Positions 49,073 through 61,095 of a stretch of 64,000 nucleotides of DNA are shown here, in pieces (positions within the stretch are counted from its first letter, which is position 1; every line of letters begins with the position of its first letter). The DNA lies in contig OX246743.1 in NCBI GenBank assembly GCA_945910005.1, forward strand, positions 9,840,587 to 9,904,586, given 5' to 3'. The DNA comes from Isoperla grammatica (taxonomy: Eukaryota; Arthropoda; Insecta; Plecoptera; Perlodidae). Below the pieces are notes generated by a model. It saw only the letters and a program-made list of their open reading frames with translations. It did not search any database and was not told where the DNA came from. The translations under genes and the position numbers were made by a program.

Positions 49073-49200
49073 TCTTTCTTACAAACACGTATACACGCAT
49101 ATTATTCTTCCATCCAACTCATGTCACTGCAGTCTTTCTCACAAACACGTATACCCGTATACACGCATATTATTCTTCCATCCAACTCACGTCACTGCAG
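49073..49200. repeat. tandem duplication (60-bp and 68-bp units)
   Basis: Two adjacent copies, 49073-49132 and 49133-49200, both run from TCTTTCT through ACAAACACGTATAC to GTCACTGCAG. The second carries 8 extra bases (an additional CCGTATAC word). Apart from that only two substitutions separate them, so the duplication is recent. Confidence 0.9.
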
Positions 49201-50340
49201 TCTTTTTAAGTTTGACTAAACGCGAAACAAAATCGTCATAATATTTAACGTAGTAGTCGACTAAGAAGAGAAATGAAAATCTATCAAAACCAGATATTTA
49301 TCCCCGTTGTTAGAAATCATTTCTGATGTTTAGTTGTGTGTGTGTGTGTGTGGCTCTGATGGTTGGCAGATGACAGCTATTTGGCTTACAGCATCTAGTA
49401 AAAATAAAGCGAAATGCCGTGTATAAATTGCGGCTGACGGGTGAGGGCAGATGTTATCGACTGCAATATACCCTGGTAATCCTCCTATGCTAATACTAAT
49501 AACACGCATTCAGCTAGAAATCACAGCGCAGCCAACCTACTGGAAGAAAACCAACCGCGCGACATTCATCTTATAGACGTTCGAAACGAAGTCATTATCA
49601 AAGCCACTTAACATTTGGAATACAAGAATTTTCTTAATGTTATGTCAGATACATGGGCGGGAAATTTATATTTACTAATATTTTATACAAATAGAAGCGA
49701 GAATGGTGAAGGAACGCTTAGCAGTAAATGTATCAAGTGCAGAAATGAGCTGTTGAGGAGGTTTGAAATGAGGTGTGCAACATTACACAACGTTGGTTAG
49801 TGGGCGGTGGAGATTGTTAGCGCGGGAAACCGAACACTCTGGATATTTGTTAAACCGTTTGGAACGTTGTGATTTAATTTTGAGAACATTGAACTAATTT
49901 AAAACGCAAAATTCAACCGAGAAAACATACGCATTTCCTTAGCAATATTATCTCTCAGATATTGTTTCTATGTTATTGTGTAATTATTATCCATCCAACC
50001 ATCACAATTATGTATTCATGAATTAAGACAGGTTTGAAATAATTCCAGGTTTATTTATCTTATGATTTTATGTTCTGCATTTGGTCCTCCGGGTGGGAAC
50101 TGGGAACTACTCATGAAATATAATCATGCCAAATAATATGAGCCTGGAACGTTAGATCAATTATCACGAGTGTTAGGTTCGAAATTTTGAAATTACAGAT
50201 AAGTAGAAAAAAAAATAAGAATAGAGAGCCATTTCAATCCAAACCACAGATTGTTAACATTACGAAAAACGTTAATTTTCTTACGCCATTATTTGCAATT
50301 ACCAAACCACCTCGCAAATAAAATCTATATCACTGTTATA
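49201..50340. other. gene-free sequence
   Basis: A GT microsatellite lies at about 49336-49352. No supportable gene. Confidence 0.55.
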
Positions 50341-50344
50341 GTAA

Positions 50345-50485
50345 TTATGCTATTCGAGACGACGAGGGATGATAAATGAAGATCAAGTACAACTACAGAC
50401 AACCTTATGCGGGGTTCTAACCCACGTCCCTAGTTGGCATACGCTCAGGACCTGCGCCCCACCCCATGAGCCACCGCGGAAAACA
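50345..50485 (-). mobile_element. tRNA-derived SINE (family B), minus strand
   Basis: On the minus strand GGTGGCTCATGGGG (box A, complement of about 50462-50475) is followed by GTGGGTTAGAACCCC (box B, complement of about 50411-50425). The tail contains GACGAGGGATGATAAATGAA (50362-50381), close to that of the copy at 40325-40460. The family is thus seen three times here, all on the minus strand. Confidence 0.65.
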
Positions 50486-50697
50486 CAAACTCAGAACTAT
50501 GTATGTTTCATTCCCCAAACGTGCGTCACATCATAAACCACAATCCTCAAGAATCAGAAATCATCTCTTCTCATAAGGGAAGGTCTCCCCACGAGAAGAA
50601 GAACCCACTACGACCGTCTCTCACTCACTCACATATCCTCTAACGAAGTCCCTAGGTGTCTTGAAACAATAAACGAATGTCTGATGCGGTTATGAGT

Positions 50698-50769
50698 CCC
50701 CCCCCCCCCCCCACGGATGAGGTGCGAGCGCACACACCGCAGCGGGAGGGGGGGGGGGGGGGGGGGGGG
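50698..50769. repeat. adjacent C15 and G22 runs
   Basis: C15 at 50698-50712 is followed 35 bp later by G22 at 50748-50769. The two can pair to a GC-only stem or form a quadruplex and an i-motif. The short open frame across them (minus strand, 50629-50886) encodes poly-Pro and poly-Gly and is not credible. Confidence 0.9.
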
Positions 50770-51549
50770 CGCTTCTGTCGCCGATGACTGCTGACTGACA
50801 ATTACCTGTGAGATGGTAGCGACGAGGGAGAGGAAGGAAGGAGACGGATGAGATAGAGAGGAGACTCTATATATGGGTAGATGCAATGGTTAAGGGTGCT
50901 ATTGTTTAAGGCAACTCAATGGGGAAAAGTCTAGTCTCATTATTAAGCCTTTTTCTGTCTTCTTTTACACAACAATGGATAATAACGCGATTTTGGTTTT
51001 CCAATAACTGAAACCTCTACGAACTGCTGCATGCACAAACAAATACATGCGCTATCCTACGACGTAAGATCCACTGAACAACGCGTCAAGATAAATATTA
51101 TGAGGGATTCCCGACATTGATGTCGAACGCGCTCGTCAACGAACCAACCAGATCCGTTGCTGTCGAACACAGCCTCGTTCTGATTGGCTCGTTGCTATGC
51201 TGTGCGTTCGACGTTCCGCGCTCTTCGTTGTCTATCCCGGGAATCCACCACTGAGCGAAGATGCAAGTCAAGTAGAAAACAACTGTACAAATAACATGAC
51301 AAGACAAGAAAAACAGCAAAATGGTTGAAGCTAAACAGAAAAAACAGTATTGAGGTAGATTAACAAATACGTATGTACGTGTTTACGAAAAATAATGTGG
51401 TGTAGTTAACAAAAACTGCAAATTGAAATGAAACGAGAAAATAATAAAAAAAAGAAGAAACCGTGACAAAAGTGTATTGTCTGTATAATTCTATGTACAC
51501 TGCACTACGATTCTTGAAAGTTGAAATGTGTGTGTGTGTGTATTTCACA

Positions 51550-52101
51550 TTAGAACAGTGAAGTCATTTGGGAGTTGGACAACACATTCACGATACAGAA
51601 CCGAAGATTCACATATGAAAAAACAATGGGGGAATGAAAAAATAAAGCGCCCATATAAAGTCGGAGAAAAATGCCGACTTCCACCAACCGAAGAACGAAG
51701 AGATTATAAAACCACAAGAAGACGATCGCATACGAAAAGGAATTTTCATATCTAGGAAAAATAACGAACCGTGGTATTTCCCTGCCTAAATTCTTTAGCC
51801 GAATGTTTTGAATTCGATAGCAGACTATGGTTAGGGGCATCAAAACATAAGGGCTTTGCAACGTAGGAAAATGGAAAATATTATCAACGTCGTATCGTAA
51901 AGGGCGGAAAAGTGCCGTTTTTATGGTGGGTCGTATTCTGTGTAGTGAACTTTTGACGTCATAGACTCCAAGAATATCATTGTCATGACGTACAGGCTCT
52001 ACAAAGCTAACTGCAACCATACAGCGTGTAAACTTGTTACAACAAATTATATGATGACAAACTATTGTAAGTATTATAACTAGTTCCGTAGACTTAACCA
52101 C
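51550..52101 (-). CDS. unidentified 183-codon open frame
   Basis: This is the longest non-repetitive open frame in the window, running from an ATG at 52101 to a stop at 51550. The product has hydrophobic stretches near residues 5-20 and from about 125 to the end (Phe, Leu, Val, Tyr-rich), with a more polar middle. I recognise no family. The lower-strand T-richness explains part of the hydrophobicity. Around it are a TGACGTCA-like word (51954-51961) and a short hairpin (AAGTCGG at 51659 with CCGACTT at 51674). It may be a chance frame, a piece of a mobile element, or a taxon-restricted gene; I favour one of the first two. Confidence 0.2.
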   Translation of the reverse strand: MVKSTELVIILTIVCHHIICCNKFTRCMVAVSFVEPVRHDNDILGVYDVKSSLHRIRPTIKTALFRPLRYDVDNIFHFPTLQSPYVLMPLTIVCYRIQNIRLKNLGREIPRFVIFPRYENSFSYAIVFLWFYNLFVLRLVEVGIFLRLYMGALFFHSPIVFSYVNLRFCIVNVLSNSQMTSLF

Positions 52102-52109
52102 CCCTTTAG

Positions 52110-53735
52110 CTACACAATAGGTAAGGTCTACTCAAAGGCAAAAAATACAGACCCTAACACCTAAGTAACCAGAATTTCCATCTCTAAACCACTTGAACGT
52201 GTGTTTATTGACTTAGCTTCAGAAATGTAAAATGAGAATAGTAGCTAGCTAACTAGATTAATACAAACTCTACGTCACAAGCTAACCACAAGTACACCAA
52301 CCCAACCACAAGTGTAGCTAGATAACCAGACATACAAGTAGTAACTAGCTACCCACAACCCTTCCAGAAGTGCTTTCTCATACAAAATATACCACCCAGA
52401 AATGAATGATGACGACTAATTAATAATAATAACACGGATATGTTTCAAGTAAATATAAACGGAAAAGATAAACGTTATTGAAATAACATAACATTCATCG
52501 TCTCCATAAAACAAAAAACTTACTGTCAAATTAAGACTTCTGCATTTTTTTGTAGTTGTATGATTTACCTATAACTTGATCTCGGTAAAATAGCGAATAA
52601 GAGTTTTTGAAATCCAAAGTTTACGATGTTGAAACCAACTAAATTATAATAGTTGTCTACATCTTGAAAAACATATGGATGATGACAAGAAAATGACGAA
52701 ACATCATCCATTTTTATTCAGACAGTAATAATTTACCCGCGCAGCTTATTTTTATCGATTTTACCTCTTTTTCTCTTATGTGACATATTTGTGAATGGCT
52801 AAATAAAGAATGTACTAAAATAGCAATGTAAAGAATCGATTAAGAGTGAAAGGAGTTGTGACATCATTTGATATGTTGTCTCTGGGGTCTTGTTTAGCTT
52901 ATCTCGAATGATATTTTTTCAGTTCTATTTCTAATAATATACATAAATTATTGATACGAAATTAAAATGATTTTTCCTCTTACAAAACATCTCCGAATTT
53001 CAAATAAATAGTCAACTTTCGAAAATATATTCTTAAAATCATCCTCATCCGCGAAACAGTGAAGAAAATATCAACCGCGGAAAACACTACGGGAAACGCC
53101 GACGAAAAGACGAACAGAAAGAAAGAAAACCTTATTCCTAGCCTAAGCCAATTACAAAAATGATGAAAAACGTAAAACACGTTTGTGTGACAATCCCTGA
53201 CGTTTCGACGTCCCCAAATGCGAGGGAAAATGGAAAATAGATCGTAAACCTATATGACCTGGCTTTAAAGGCCGTTTCCAGAAAGAGAGAGCGGGAGAAA
53301 GAGCAAGAAAGAAAACATGAGATCCTTAAAAAAAAAATGTATATACAGCAGGGGAAATAGCCTATTTCCTTTTCAGAGTTCATTATAAATAATTGTTGTG
53401 TATATATGTATGCCTGTTATATCGCGAGTGGCCCAATGTTAAGGATTTCTCTATACAGGCAGAGCGGTCCTTCTTCACGTTACAACCTTGAGCACGAACC
53501 GACGGTCCTAAAGATCCCCTTGCCCACCCCACATACTTAAACCTCTTTAGTTCCTATTCTGGAAGATATTTACCTCTTGACTCAACGTCGTTCGTCTTCA
53601 GGGGAACCCAAAACTTAAATTAATTATATTTATCCTACTTATTCTTGTTTGCGCGTGGTTAATCGAAAATACGGAAATCACATATAATTTATCAATACAT
53701 TAAATAATAGAACAATTCACTGTCCTTAAAATATA
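52110..53735. other. gene-free sequence
   Basis: The segment 52220-52370 has many CTAGCTA and CCACAAGT words in loose repetition. Minus-strand frames at 52980-53383 are Phe- and Ser-rich and unrecognised. GACGTTTCGACGTCCCC lies at 53200-53216. Confidence 0.5.
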
Positions 53736-53737
53736 TG

Positions 53738-53795
53738 TATTGTTGATATTTCGATCCTACAATCTGGGATCTTTATCAAAACACGGACACACAAA
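53738..53795 (-). mobile_element. possible end of a Penelope-like element
   Basis: On the minus strand the order TTTTGATAAAGATCCC, a short loop, GGATCGAAATATCAAC resembles the hairpin-plus-GAAAC-type junction seen at the ends of some GIY-YIG (Penelope-like) retroelements. GATCC/GGATC at 53753-53771 can form a small stem. No reverse transcriptase or endonuclease coding is present. The resemblance is from memory. Confidence 0.25.
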
Positions 53796-53810
53796 ATGAT
53801 TAGTTAAATA

Positions 53811-56800
53811 ATAATTGTTAAGCACAAAAATTACAAACAAATTACAGCAGTGTTGACAGTAGATCAAAAATAGAGGAAGGGAACAAACACAGAATACGAA
53901 AATAAATTACGGTCATATTTGTTTGAATTCAAAACCAATTTTGGCCCAACTTCTTCACGTGTTTAAACTTAATGTGTTGTTCAATTAAATAACTGTTAAC
54001 GGTGCGGTTTGTGTCACAGGTTACACCTATGTGAGATTATTAGTTAGATTACATTACTTTGTTTTGTCTTGTCTGGTGCATTTAGAAATCGAAAGGGAGT
54101 AAAAACGGAAATAATATGTTAAATCTGAAGATTAAACGGTATCAATGTGTCATCATTTTAATATTCTTAAATTATTTCTTCTTGAAGAATGCAACGTTAC
54201 ATCATATAGCAATAATTCATCTGCGATTAAGCGTTTAGGAGATTATATTGTAATAGTGGACATTATAATTCCCTGATTTTTTGACGCTAAGACCATGACT
54301 AATGTTTCTTTGTGAATTTATTATACCGACGAACAACAAATTTATCAATCCTCATGGGTTTTTGTACTCAGATTAACGTTAGAAGTAACTTATTTCCTCT
54401 AGAAACTCCCCAAAAAACTGTCTCAATTTTGTATCACAGAAAATAGTAAAAAAAAAGCTACTCGTAAATGAACTAAATTAAAAATATATGATACAACATA
54501 GTCATCAAGCCACAACTTGGACAACTTTTCTTTTTCATCTTCCGCTACTCTTTCCCGCAGATTGCTAATGATAATTCTCAAATTTATTACTTAAGACCAT
54601 TCGAAACAAATATCTTGAAAAGCGTGGGAAATAATTAATTTCTGTTTGTTCGTGTCCTTAAAGTGACATTCCATACTGAAATTTTGTAATTATACAGGTG
54701 TTACCATCATCTAAAGAAATTCTCAAAAAAGTGCGTCTTTAAAATTGATTATGTTTGAATAAAACTCGACAATTTCAAATATACTTTAAATTGTATCCAA
54801 CCCATGCAAACAAAATATAATTTTGAATCCTTTTCTGATAATATCTGCACACCTTGCCAATCACATTCACAAATTTTCATATTGAATACCATTTCAACCC
54901 TTAAATTCACACTCTTTGCCAGATGCAATTTGTGTCTAACATTCACGACTAACACATTCATCAATCTACATTAGATAACCCCTTTTTCAAAACCCATAAA
55001 CGTCCAAATTTAATTTATTTTTCCACACTCTTAAAAAAAAAAAAAATCGAAATTGTAAATCCTCTTAAATCAACAAAAATTCACCTAACATGACACCACA
55101 TCGTCACGCCACTAAACACCAACTTGGACAACCTTTCATTTTCGTCTCTCGCTCTCCCCGCAGATTACCCCCCCCCCTCTCCCCCCCCCCTCTCCCCCCC
55201 CTCCTACCATGGCTCTTCGCCGCAAGATGTGACAATTTCACAGTCCGCCAGGCGAACGTATTATTTTATTAGTTACCACACCTTAGGGGGACAAGCAGCC
55301 AGCTAGAGAGAGTAAAGGAGGTTAAAAGAGGAATTCTTCAATAACCAAAAGAGGAGAGACGAAAATATTATATTATTTAACCCGAAAATGTCAACATTTG
55401 TAGCCGAAACACGTCCGTGTCAAATCTTATTATTAATCTTCGAGTTGTTCGTCCCGTCTCGTATGAAGGAAGGTCCGCGTTTATCTCGAGTCGAGTCGAC
55501 TCGGGCGTTTCGAGGCAAACGTCGACATCATTTCATTGGTGGGAGGTCTAAGCCAATAAGAATGCGGTGCTCTATCTGTCTATCGGATTTGTTCGTTATG
55601 GTAAGTTTTACTCAGAGAGGTTTATCGCGAAGAATAAGTTATGTTCTAAGATGATTTGCGTCGCATTGGGTCTGGAGAATAGAGGCGGCAATGTGACAAT
55701 GGAAATACTAAGGGCTTCGAAAACCTCAAATCTTACGAGTTATTTTATGTTTAGAAATAAGAGACTTCGAAACAGGACAGGTAGTTTTTTTAGTGTGTGG
55801 GTGTGTGTATGTCGTGTGGGAAGAGGGGGGGGGAAGAGGGGGTATTAAAGGGTTACAAATATCAATATCATTACTTTACTAAATTTGTTCTAACTAATTA
55901 TAATTTTTGTATTTTGTAAATCGGTGAGGGACATAACCAATTGTATATTAGGGGTGATTATCTAGCCCCCTTACACAAAAAATGTAAAATAATGTGTTCT
56001 TCCAGATGGTAGTTTCTCAGATTACATACAGAAAAAGACATTGACAAACTTATCGTAATCAAACCATAATTTGTTCAAATACGTTACGATGCAACTCAAT
56101 ATGTCGTACATAGAACACTATAAAACTCAACCATATTTCCCACACAGAAAAACCTCTCTTTCCCGAACAAATTTACTAAAATAAAAATAAAAACAAAATT
56201 TATCCAAACGGATTGTAATCGAAAAAAGCACTCTACTATTTTGTGTCTTTCCTTCCTTCCTTCTATTTTCCACATGTAAAGTTTCCCCGAGTCGAGTACA
56301 AAACATATACGGTATATATATATATTCCACATGTCCCTTATGTATGATTGGAATCGACCGTCTCAAGCGCGCAGGCGCGTTGGCGTCGCGACGCCTCGAT
56401 TTCCGACGTCCTCGGCGCCCCCCCCCCACTCCCCCCCCCCCCCATCGCACCCACGAGTGTCGAGAACATAAACCTATATACGTACATGGAGCCATCAACA
56501 CTCTGTTCCACAGGGTGCGCATATATTACCCATCCACTGACGGACGTGTGTGGGAAAAGTTTCATTTATTTAAACGGTAAGGTGGTGTTATCATTTGTCT
56601 TGTCGCGGTTTCACGATGGGTTGTTGAAGGTTTTCAAGGATATTTATTTAGACCGTCAATTTCGCACCTTAACTTATTTACTTTACGAGAATATCAATCC
56701 GAGGATTGGTTTGAAACAACTCTCCGTTATTTAACAGTTCTGTTAGTATCCGTTACAATGGATATTCTGAATTATCTGTTGCAAGTATTCCACTCATAGT

Positions 56801-57005
56801 CGACTATTCCGCCCTGACACTTGACCGTGAATTCCTGGAGAATCCTCGATTCCTGTTTGTAAAAATTGTTTTTAAATGCTTTTAATTTGTTAAAAAGTTT
56901 AACCCAAAATATATCATCCCCTAAAGAATTTCTTTCTTTCTTTCTTTCTTTCTTTTGAATACTTCCGTTTGTTTATGTTCTTATCTAATTTGACCGTACG
57001 TAACA
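53811..57005. other. gene-free sequence with several C-rich tracts
   Basis: C-rich tracts lie at 55166-55202 and 56408-56443, a TTTC microsatellite at 56932-56955, and a CpG-bearing stretch at 55470-55560 with CTCGAGTCGAGTCGACTCGG. Overlapping frames of 75-131 codons on both strands (56096-56734) all pass through the C tract and give poly-Pro/poly-Gly segments. None is recognised. Confidence 0.45.
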
Positions 57006-57009
57006 AATT

Positions 57010-57165
57010 GTGAAAGGTCGTCTGTGGCAAAACGGTGTTTACCCGCACACTTAGATCGCGGCTTTATCGAAACCCCGACTAGACTTCGTTCTTACCTTAA
57101 ATGTTGGACTCGCTAGGACTAAGTTCAAAGGCGTTAACCCTAACTGCGTAGCCACTTACCTAGAA
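57010..57165 (-). mobile_element. possible tRNA-derived SINE, minus strand
   Basis: On the minus strand GTGGCTACGCAGTTAGGG (complement of about 57138-57155) resembles box A and GGGGTTTCGATAAAG (complement of about 57062-57076) resembles a damaged box B. The spacing is about 70 bp, longer than in a tRNA. The identification is weak. Confidence 0.3.
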
Positions 57166-57169
57166 CAAA

Positions 57170-58460
57170 GACACATCAAATAAACATCTTTTTATTACAA
57201 CTATAACAAACTGATACAATATTAAACACCAATATTTTAGTTCTATTTTATTTATATAACAATATATTAGACATACAATACATTCAGAATAACAGTCGGA
57301 TTAAAACATAACAATAGTAAGATCTTACATTGCTTTAGTCATATTATTGTCTGGTGCCATTAATACAAATAGAGATATTTCAATAAGCCGCTTATTCTTG
57401 TACACAAATGCGTTTCTTCATTCATGTCCATCAAGTCGACTATAAGAAAGAGACATATATACTCACACACCTAGAATCTATAATCATTACTCATACCTAG
57501 TATATTACACACTCAATCAATGTTACCACAACAAAAAATAATAAAACACTCAGAAACAAGTTTTAAAACACCCAACTATTATTGTTGAAATCTAATTGAA
57601 TTCAAACCTAGTGAACCGATACGAAAAACACATAATAAATTAGAAACGTTCGACAAATAAATCTCACGAACAAGCAAGTAGTGCCTAGTTTGTGAGGTAT
57701 GAATTATAGCTCATAATTTCAGTTGTTTATCACGCAAAGCGAGCGAGGGAATTGCAAGCGGGAGAAGTATAAAGTACTCTAAACTATTTGCTTCGAGTTT
57801 AAGAGTGATTTATTACGGTTCCAAATTGGCACGATATCGGTTCTTTAGTGTCTGTTGGTCGGAATGCGATCATCGTAGGAAATATGGAATGTTTATCTGT
57901 GGGAACAATGGCAGAATTAGATGTATATCTTATCTGCTCTTCCCTCGCGGTTATGCGGATTTATTTTCTAATATTGCATTTATTATGTACATTGCTGACG
58001 GGGGGCGGTTGTAAAGTCAATGTTTACTATTCTCAACGACGCTAACGGTATAAAGTCGAGTTCACATAAAATGACTACGAATTAATTATTTTTATTTGTA
58101 TACAAGGTTTAAGAAATGACGAACTATGGCATTCTTCTTACAAATTGGCTCAATAATTAAGTTCTATTCGCTGATTGCTTTTTTTTTTATCAAGAAATGT
58201 AACAATTTTGTTATCAACTTGTTTAGTCACCGATCCAAAACCTTAAACATTAGTCAAATATGTGATCCACTCATTTACATTTCTATGAAAATATAGTAAA
58301 ACAAATTACTGACTTGCCAAGGAAACTGGCAATTGGTTGAAACGCAGGTCTTAGTTGGTTGGAACACATTCATACATTCATTCATACATTTGTGTTATTA
58401 ATTGTATACATATATATCATCCAGTCATCGTTTGGACTAGCGAAAATACATGAATTGATA
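57170..58460. other. gene-free A+T-rich sequence
   Basis: Two overlapping plus-strand frames of 65-69 codons (57805-58045) are Cys- and Leu-containing but unrecognised. I see nothing else. Confidence 0.5.
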
Positions 58461-58469
58461 GGTAGAACC

Positions 58470-58560
58470 CTATACGACAACACATGTATGCGTTTGGTAC
58501 ATGGACGTATGCAACTTACGGACTTTGGTTCGAATCCCACATAAGACATGTATTTCGTAC
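58470..58560 (+). mobile_element. tRNA-derived SINE fragment (family C), plus strand
   Basis: TTTGGTTCGAATCCCACATA (about 58525-58544) is a canonical box B with flanks shared with 23330-23420, and both are followed by a GTACGTAGTCTA or GTATGTAGCCTA word. A box A is not clear in this copy. Confidence 0.5.
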
Positions 58561-58764
58561 GTAGTCTATATTCCCATTTATCGCACAGAAATGCTATAAC
58601 AAGGATTAATAAAATATACCCCTCGACTAAAACGCTCGAGTCTTCCTATTCGCGATCGCAAAACTTCGATACGCCCCTAGCGGACAAAATTATCCCTAAG
58701 CTAACGGGTCTAGCGCTCTAACTGTCTGCGGATTCTCGCACAAACCACGCGGTACTAATCTCGT

Positions 58765-59448
58765 TCTAGCTGTTATACTATTCATTTTGAAGGAAAAACT
58801 TATAGGAAAGCGTAGTTAGTTTACATGCCAATAGTCATCATAAATGTTATTTCAAAATTATAGACCCAGTAGTTTACTTGTTATAACAATTCACGCAAAA
58901 AATCGGAAAATTAGCAATATTTCTTATTGTTTTCTCAATTTAAATTGTTGAAAAACTAATGATCGGATTTTGACGAGAGTTCCTTTGGAACATGAACCAA
59001 CAATGTGAGAAAATAAACAAATAAACTTTCCAGATAGAAAGTGCCCCGAACGAAAATTCATAGCATGCACTAACATGCAGGGTGCAGTGGTTGGACCTCA
59101 AAAGCAGCTGTTTTGGCCGTGAAACTACGCACCCTGCATGTTAGTGCATGCTATGAATTTTCGTTCGGGGCACTTTCTATCTAGAAAGTTTATTTGTTTA
59201 TTTTCTCACATTGTTGGTTCATGTTCCAAAGGAACTCTCGTCAAAATCCGATCATATGTTTTTCAACAATTTAAATTGAGAAAACAATAAGAAATTTTGC
59301 TAATTTTCTGATTTTTGCGTGAATTGTTATAACAAGTAAACGACAGGGTCTATAATTTTGAAATAACCTTTATGATGACTATTGGCATATAAACTAACTA
59401 CGCTTTCCTGTAAGTTTTTCCTTCAAAATCAATAGTATAACAGCTAGA
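58765..59448. mobile_element. long inverted repeat (foldback/MITE-like), about 320-bp arms
   Basis: The left arm, 58765-59085, and the right arm, 59129-59448, are reverse complements with about a dozen substitutions and one 1-bp length difference over some 320 bp (roughly 96% identity by eye count). The spacer is 43 bp (59086-59128). Inner arm ends read ATGCAGGGTGC and GCACCCTGCAT; outer ends read TCTAGCTGTTATA and TATAACAGCTAGA. Similarity may fade outward by 10-15 bp on each side (CTAATCTC against GAGATAAG). No frame of note lies inside. It resembles a foldback element or long-TIR MITE, or a recent inverted duplication. A transcript across it would fold to a 320-bp duplex. Confidence 0.92.
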
Positions 59449-59733
59449 AGGAGATAAGTGATCAACGTTCCAGCGATACCGCCAATGTCACACAGAGAAG
59501 TTAACCCGGCACGGCCGCCACATTGGCCAGTGACGTCACTTTCAAACGTCCTTGAGATCGCGAATTGTCTTTCCAACTAAGCGAAAACTAATTCATGATC
59601 TCCTTTCATCAAAAAACAATTGTTCAGAAACTAAGTTGGAAGTTTAGTGACCTTGAAAGTGTGAACTCCGAAGGTCACCTCGGGTTCATGTCCTTGTTTT
59701 CATTAAAATTTATCGTCGCCCAGCTGTGTGCGC

Positions 59734-59876
<143 letters not shown>

Positions 59877-59879
59877 ACA

Positions 59880-61090
59880 CAGCGCATTTCATTACCCTTG
59901 TTAGTTCCAAGGGTTGAAAACAACCAAGTAGCGAGTTTATGATGAAGATAGTTTTAAGCATCGAGCTCGCTCATTATTTAACCCTGGCCGAGAAACACAG
60001 ATACGGCGACGACGGGGAAGTAGGGGGTAGGGGGAGGGGGGCGTCGGTCCTACCCCAGCTGAGTTCCATTTAAGAGCTAGCGATGCCACCCCCCACTACC
60101 CCTATATCTCATACGCTCGCGGAATTTAATTATTACGCCATCATATGACGTCACGGTGACGACACTTCCCCCCCTCCCCCCCCCCCCCTCAGTCGGTCTT
60201 ACTAAAGAGGCGCATCTCTTTAACACTGCCGCAGATAGATGGAGTGTTTAATAAGGTTGTTTGCAAGCAGATTGGGTTCGTTTTTTTTAATATCCTTAAA
60301 AAGGAAAGCGTGAAAGGAAGTGTGCAATGAAATCTTTGAAAACAAAACACATATACATTTTGAAAAACGCATAATATTCTGTCAGTTGTACGTTTTACAT
60401 TCACAACACAAAAAAGAAGGTGTTCAGGAATAAAATACACGCATTGAAATGTTATTATAATTCAAATTATTTTTCTCTTTTCGTTAACCAAATTTCTATT
60501 CAATTTTTTATTTCTTACTACTTTCATGTATTTTTTGGGACTACGATGGTATTTACTTTAATTCTCTCCACACTCTTGTGTATTATTCTATTGTCTCAAT
60601 TTATTATGCAATTTGTTTGTTATACTTATTGTCCAATATTCTACATTTCACTAGTACTTTTAAATGTGTTATTTTGTTGCATGATATTTAAATTTGTTCA
60701 AGATTTTATTATTGTCATCAGTTTGTATTTTACGCTTATATTTATTGTCCTCCCTTGTTAATCAGTTAAAACCTGAATAGGATAGTAATAAAATAAATAA
60801 ATTGAACCTTTATTGATAAAGCAGTTCGAGCTCGAGACACAACCTGAAGGCTGTTCCGAATAGGTGCTGAGCCCATACACACACACACATGCACGGGAGA
60901 AATGCTGGGATACGTGAGGGTTGGGTTGTAGGGGATAACTCGACCTCCCCCCCCCCCCCCGCCTATACGCCACTCCTAGCTGCGACAACGAATGACTTTT
61001 GCTAGCTGCGTCAACCATATTTTGCAGTTTTTTTGAAACGAAGGAAAAGCGACGACGAAAGGAAAAATATGACGAAAAAAGAAAATTGGT
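59880..61090. other. gene-free sequence with C runs
   Basis: C-rich runs lie at 60167-60188 and 60948-60961 and a G-rich one at 60016-60041. A 113-codon plus-strand frame at 60420-60761 is strongly hydrophobic and T-rich (Phe, Ile, Leu, Cys). It is unrecognised and probably reflects composition. A CA tract is at 60878-60888. Confidence 0.45.
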
Positions 61091-61095
61091 CCAAT

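Noticed and set aside
56096..56734. Overlapping frames up to 131 codons on both strands
   Set aside because: All cross a poly-C tract and yield poly-Pro or poly-Gly; no domain is recognisable.
60420..60761. 113-codon hydrophobic frame as a membrane protein
   Set aside because: Its Phe/Leu/Ile content follows from T-rich DNA, and there is no charged loop pattern or family resemblance.
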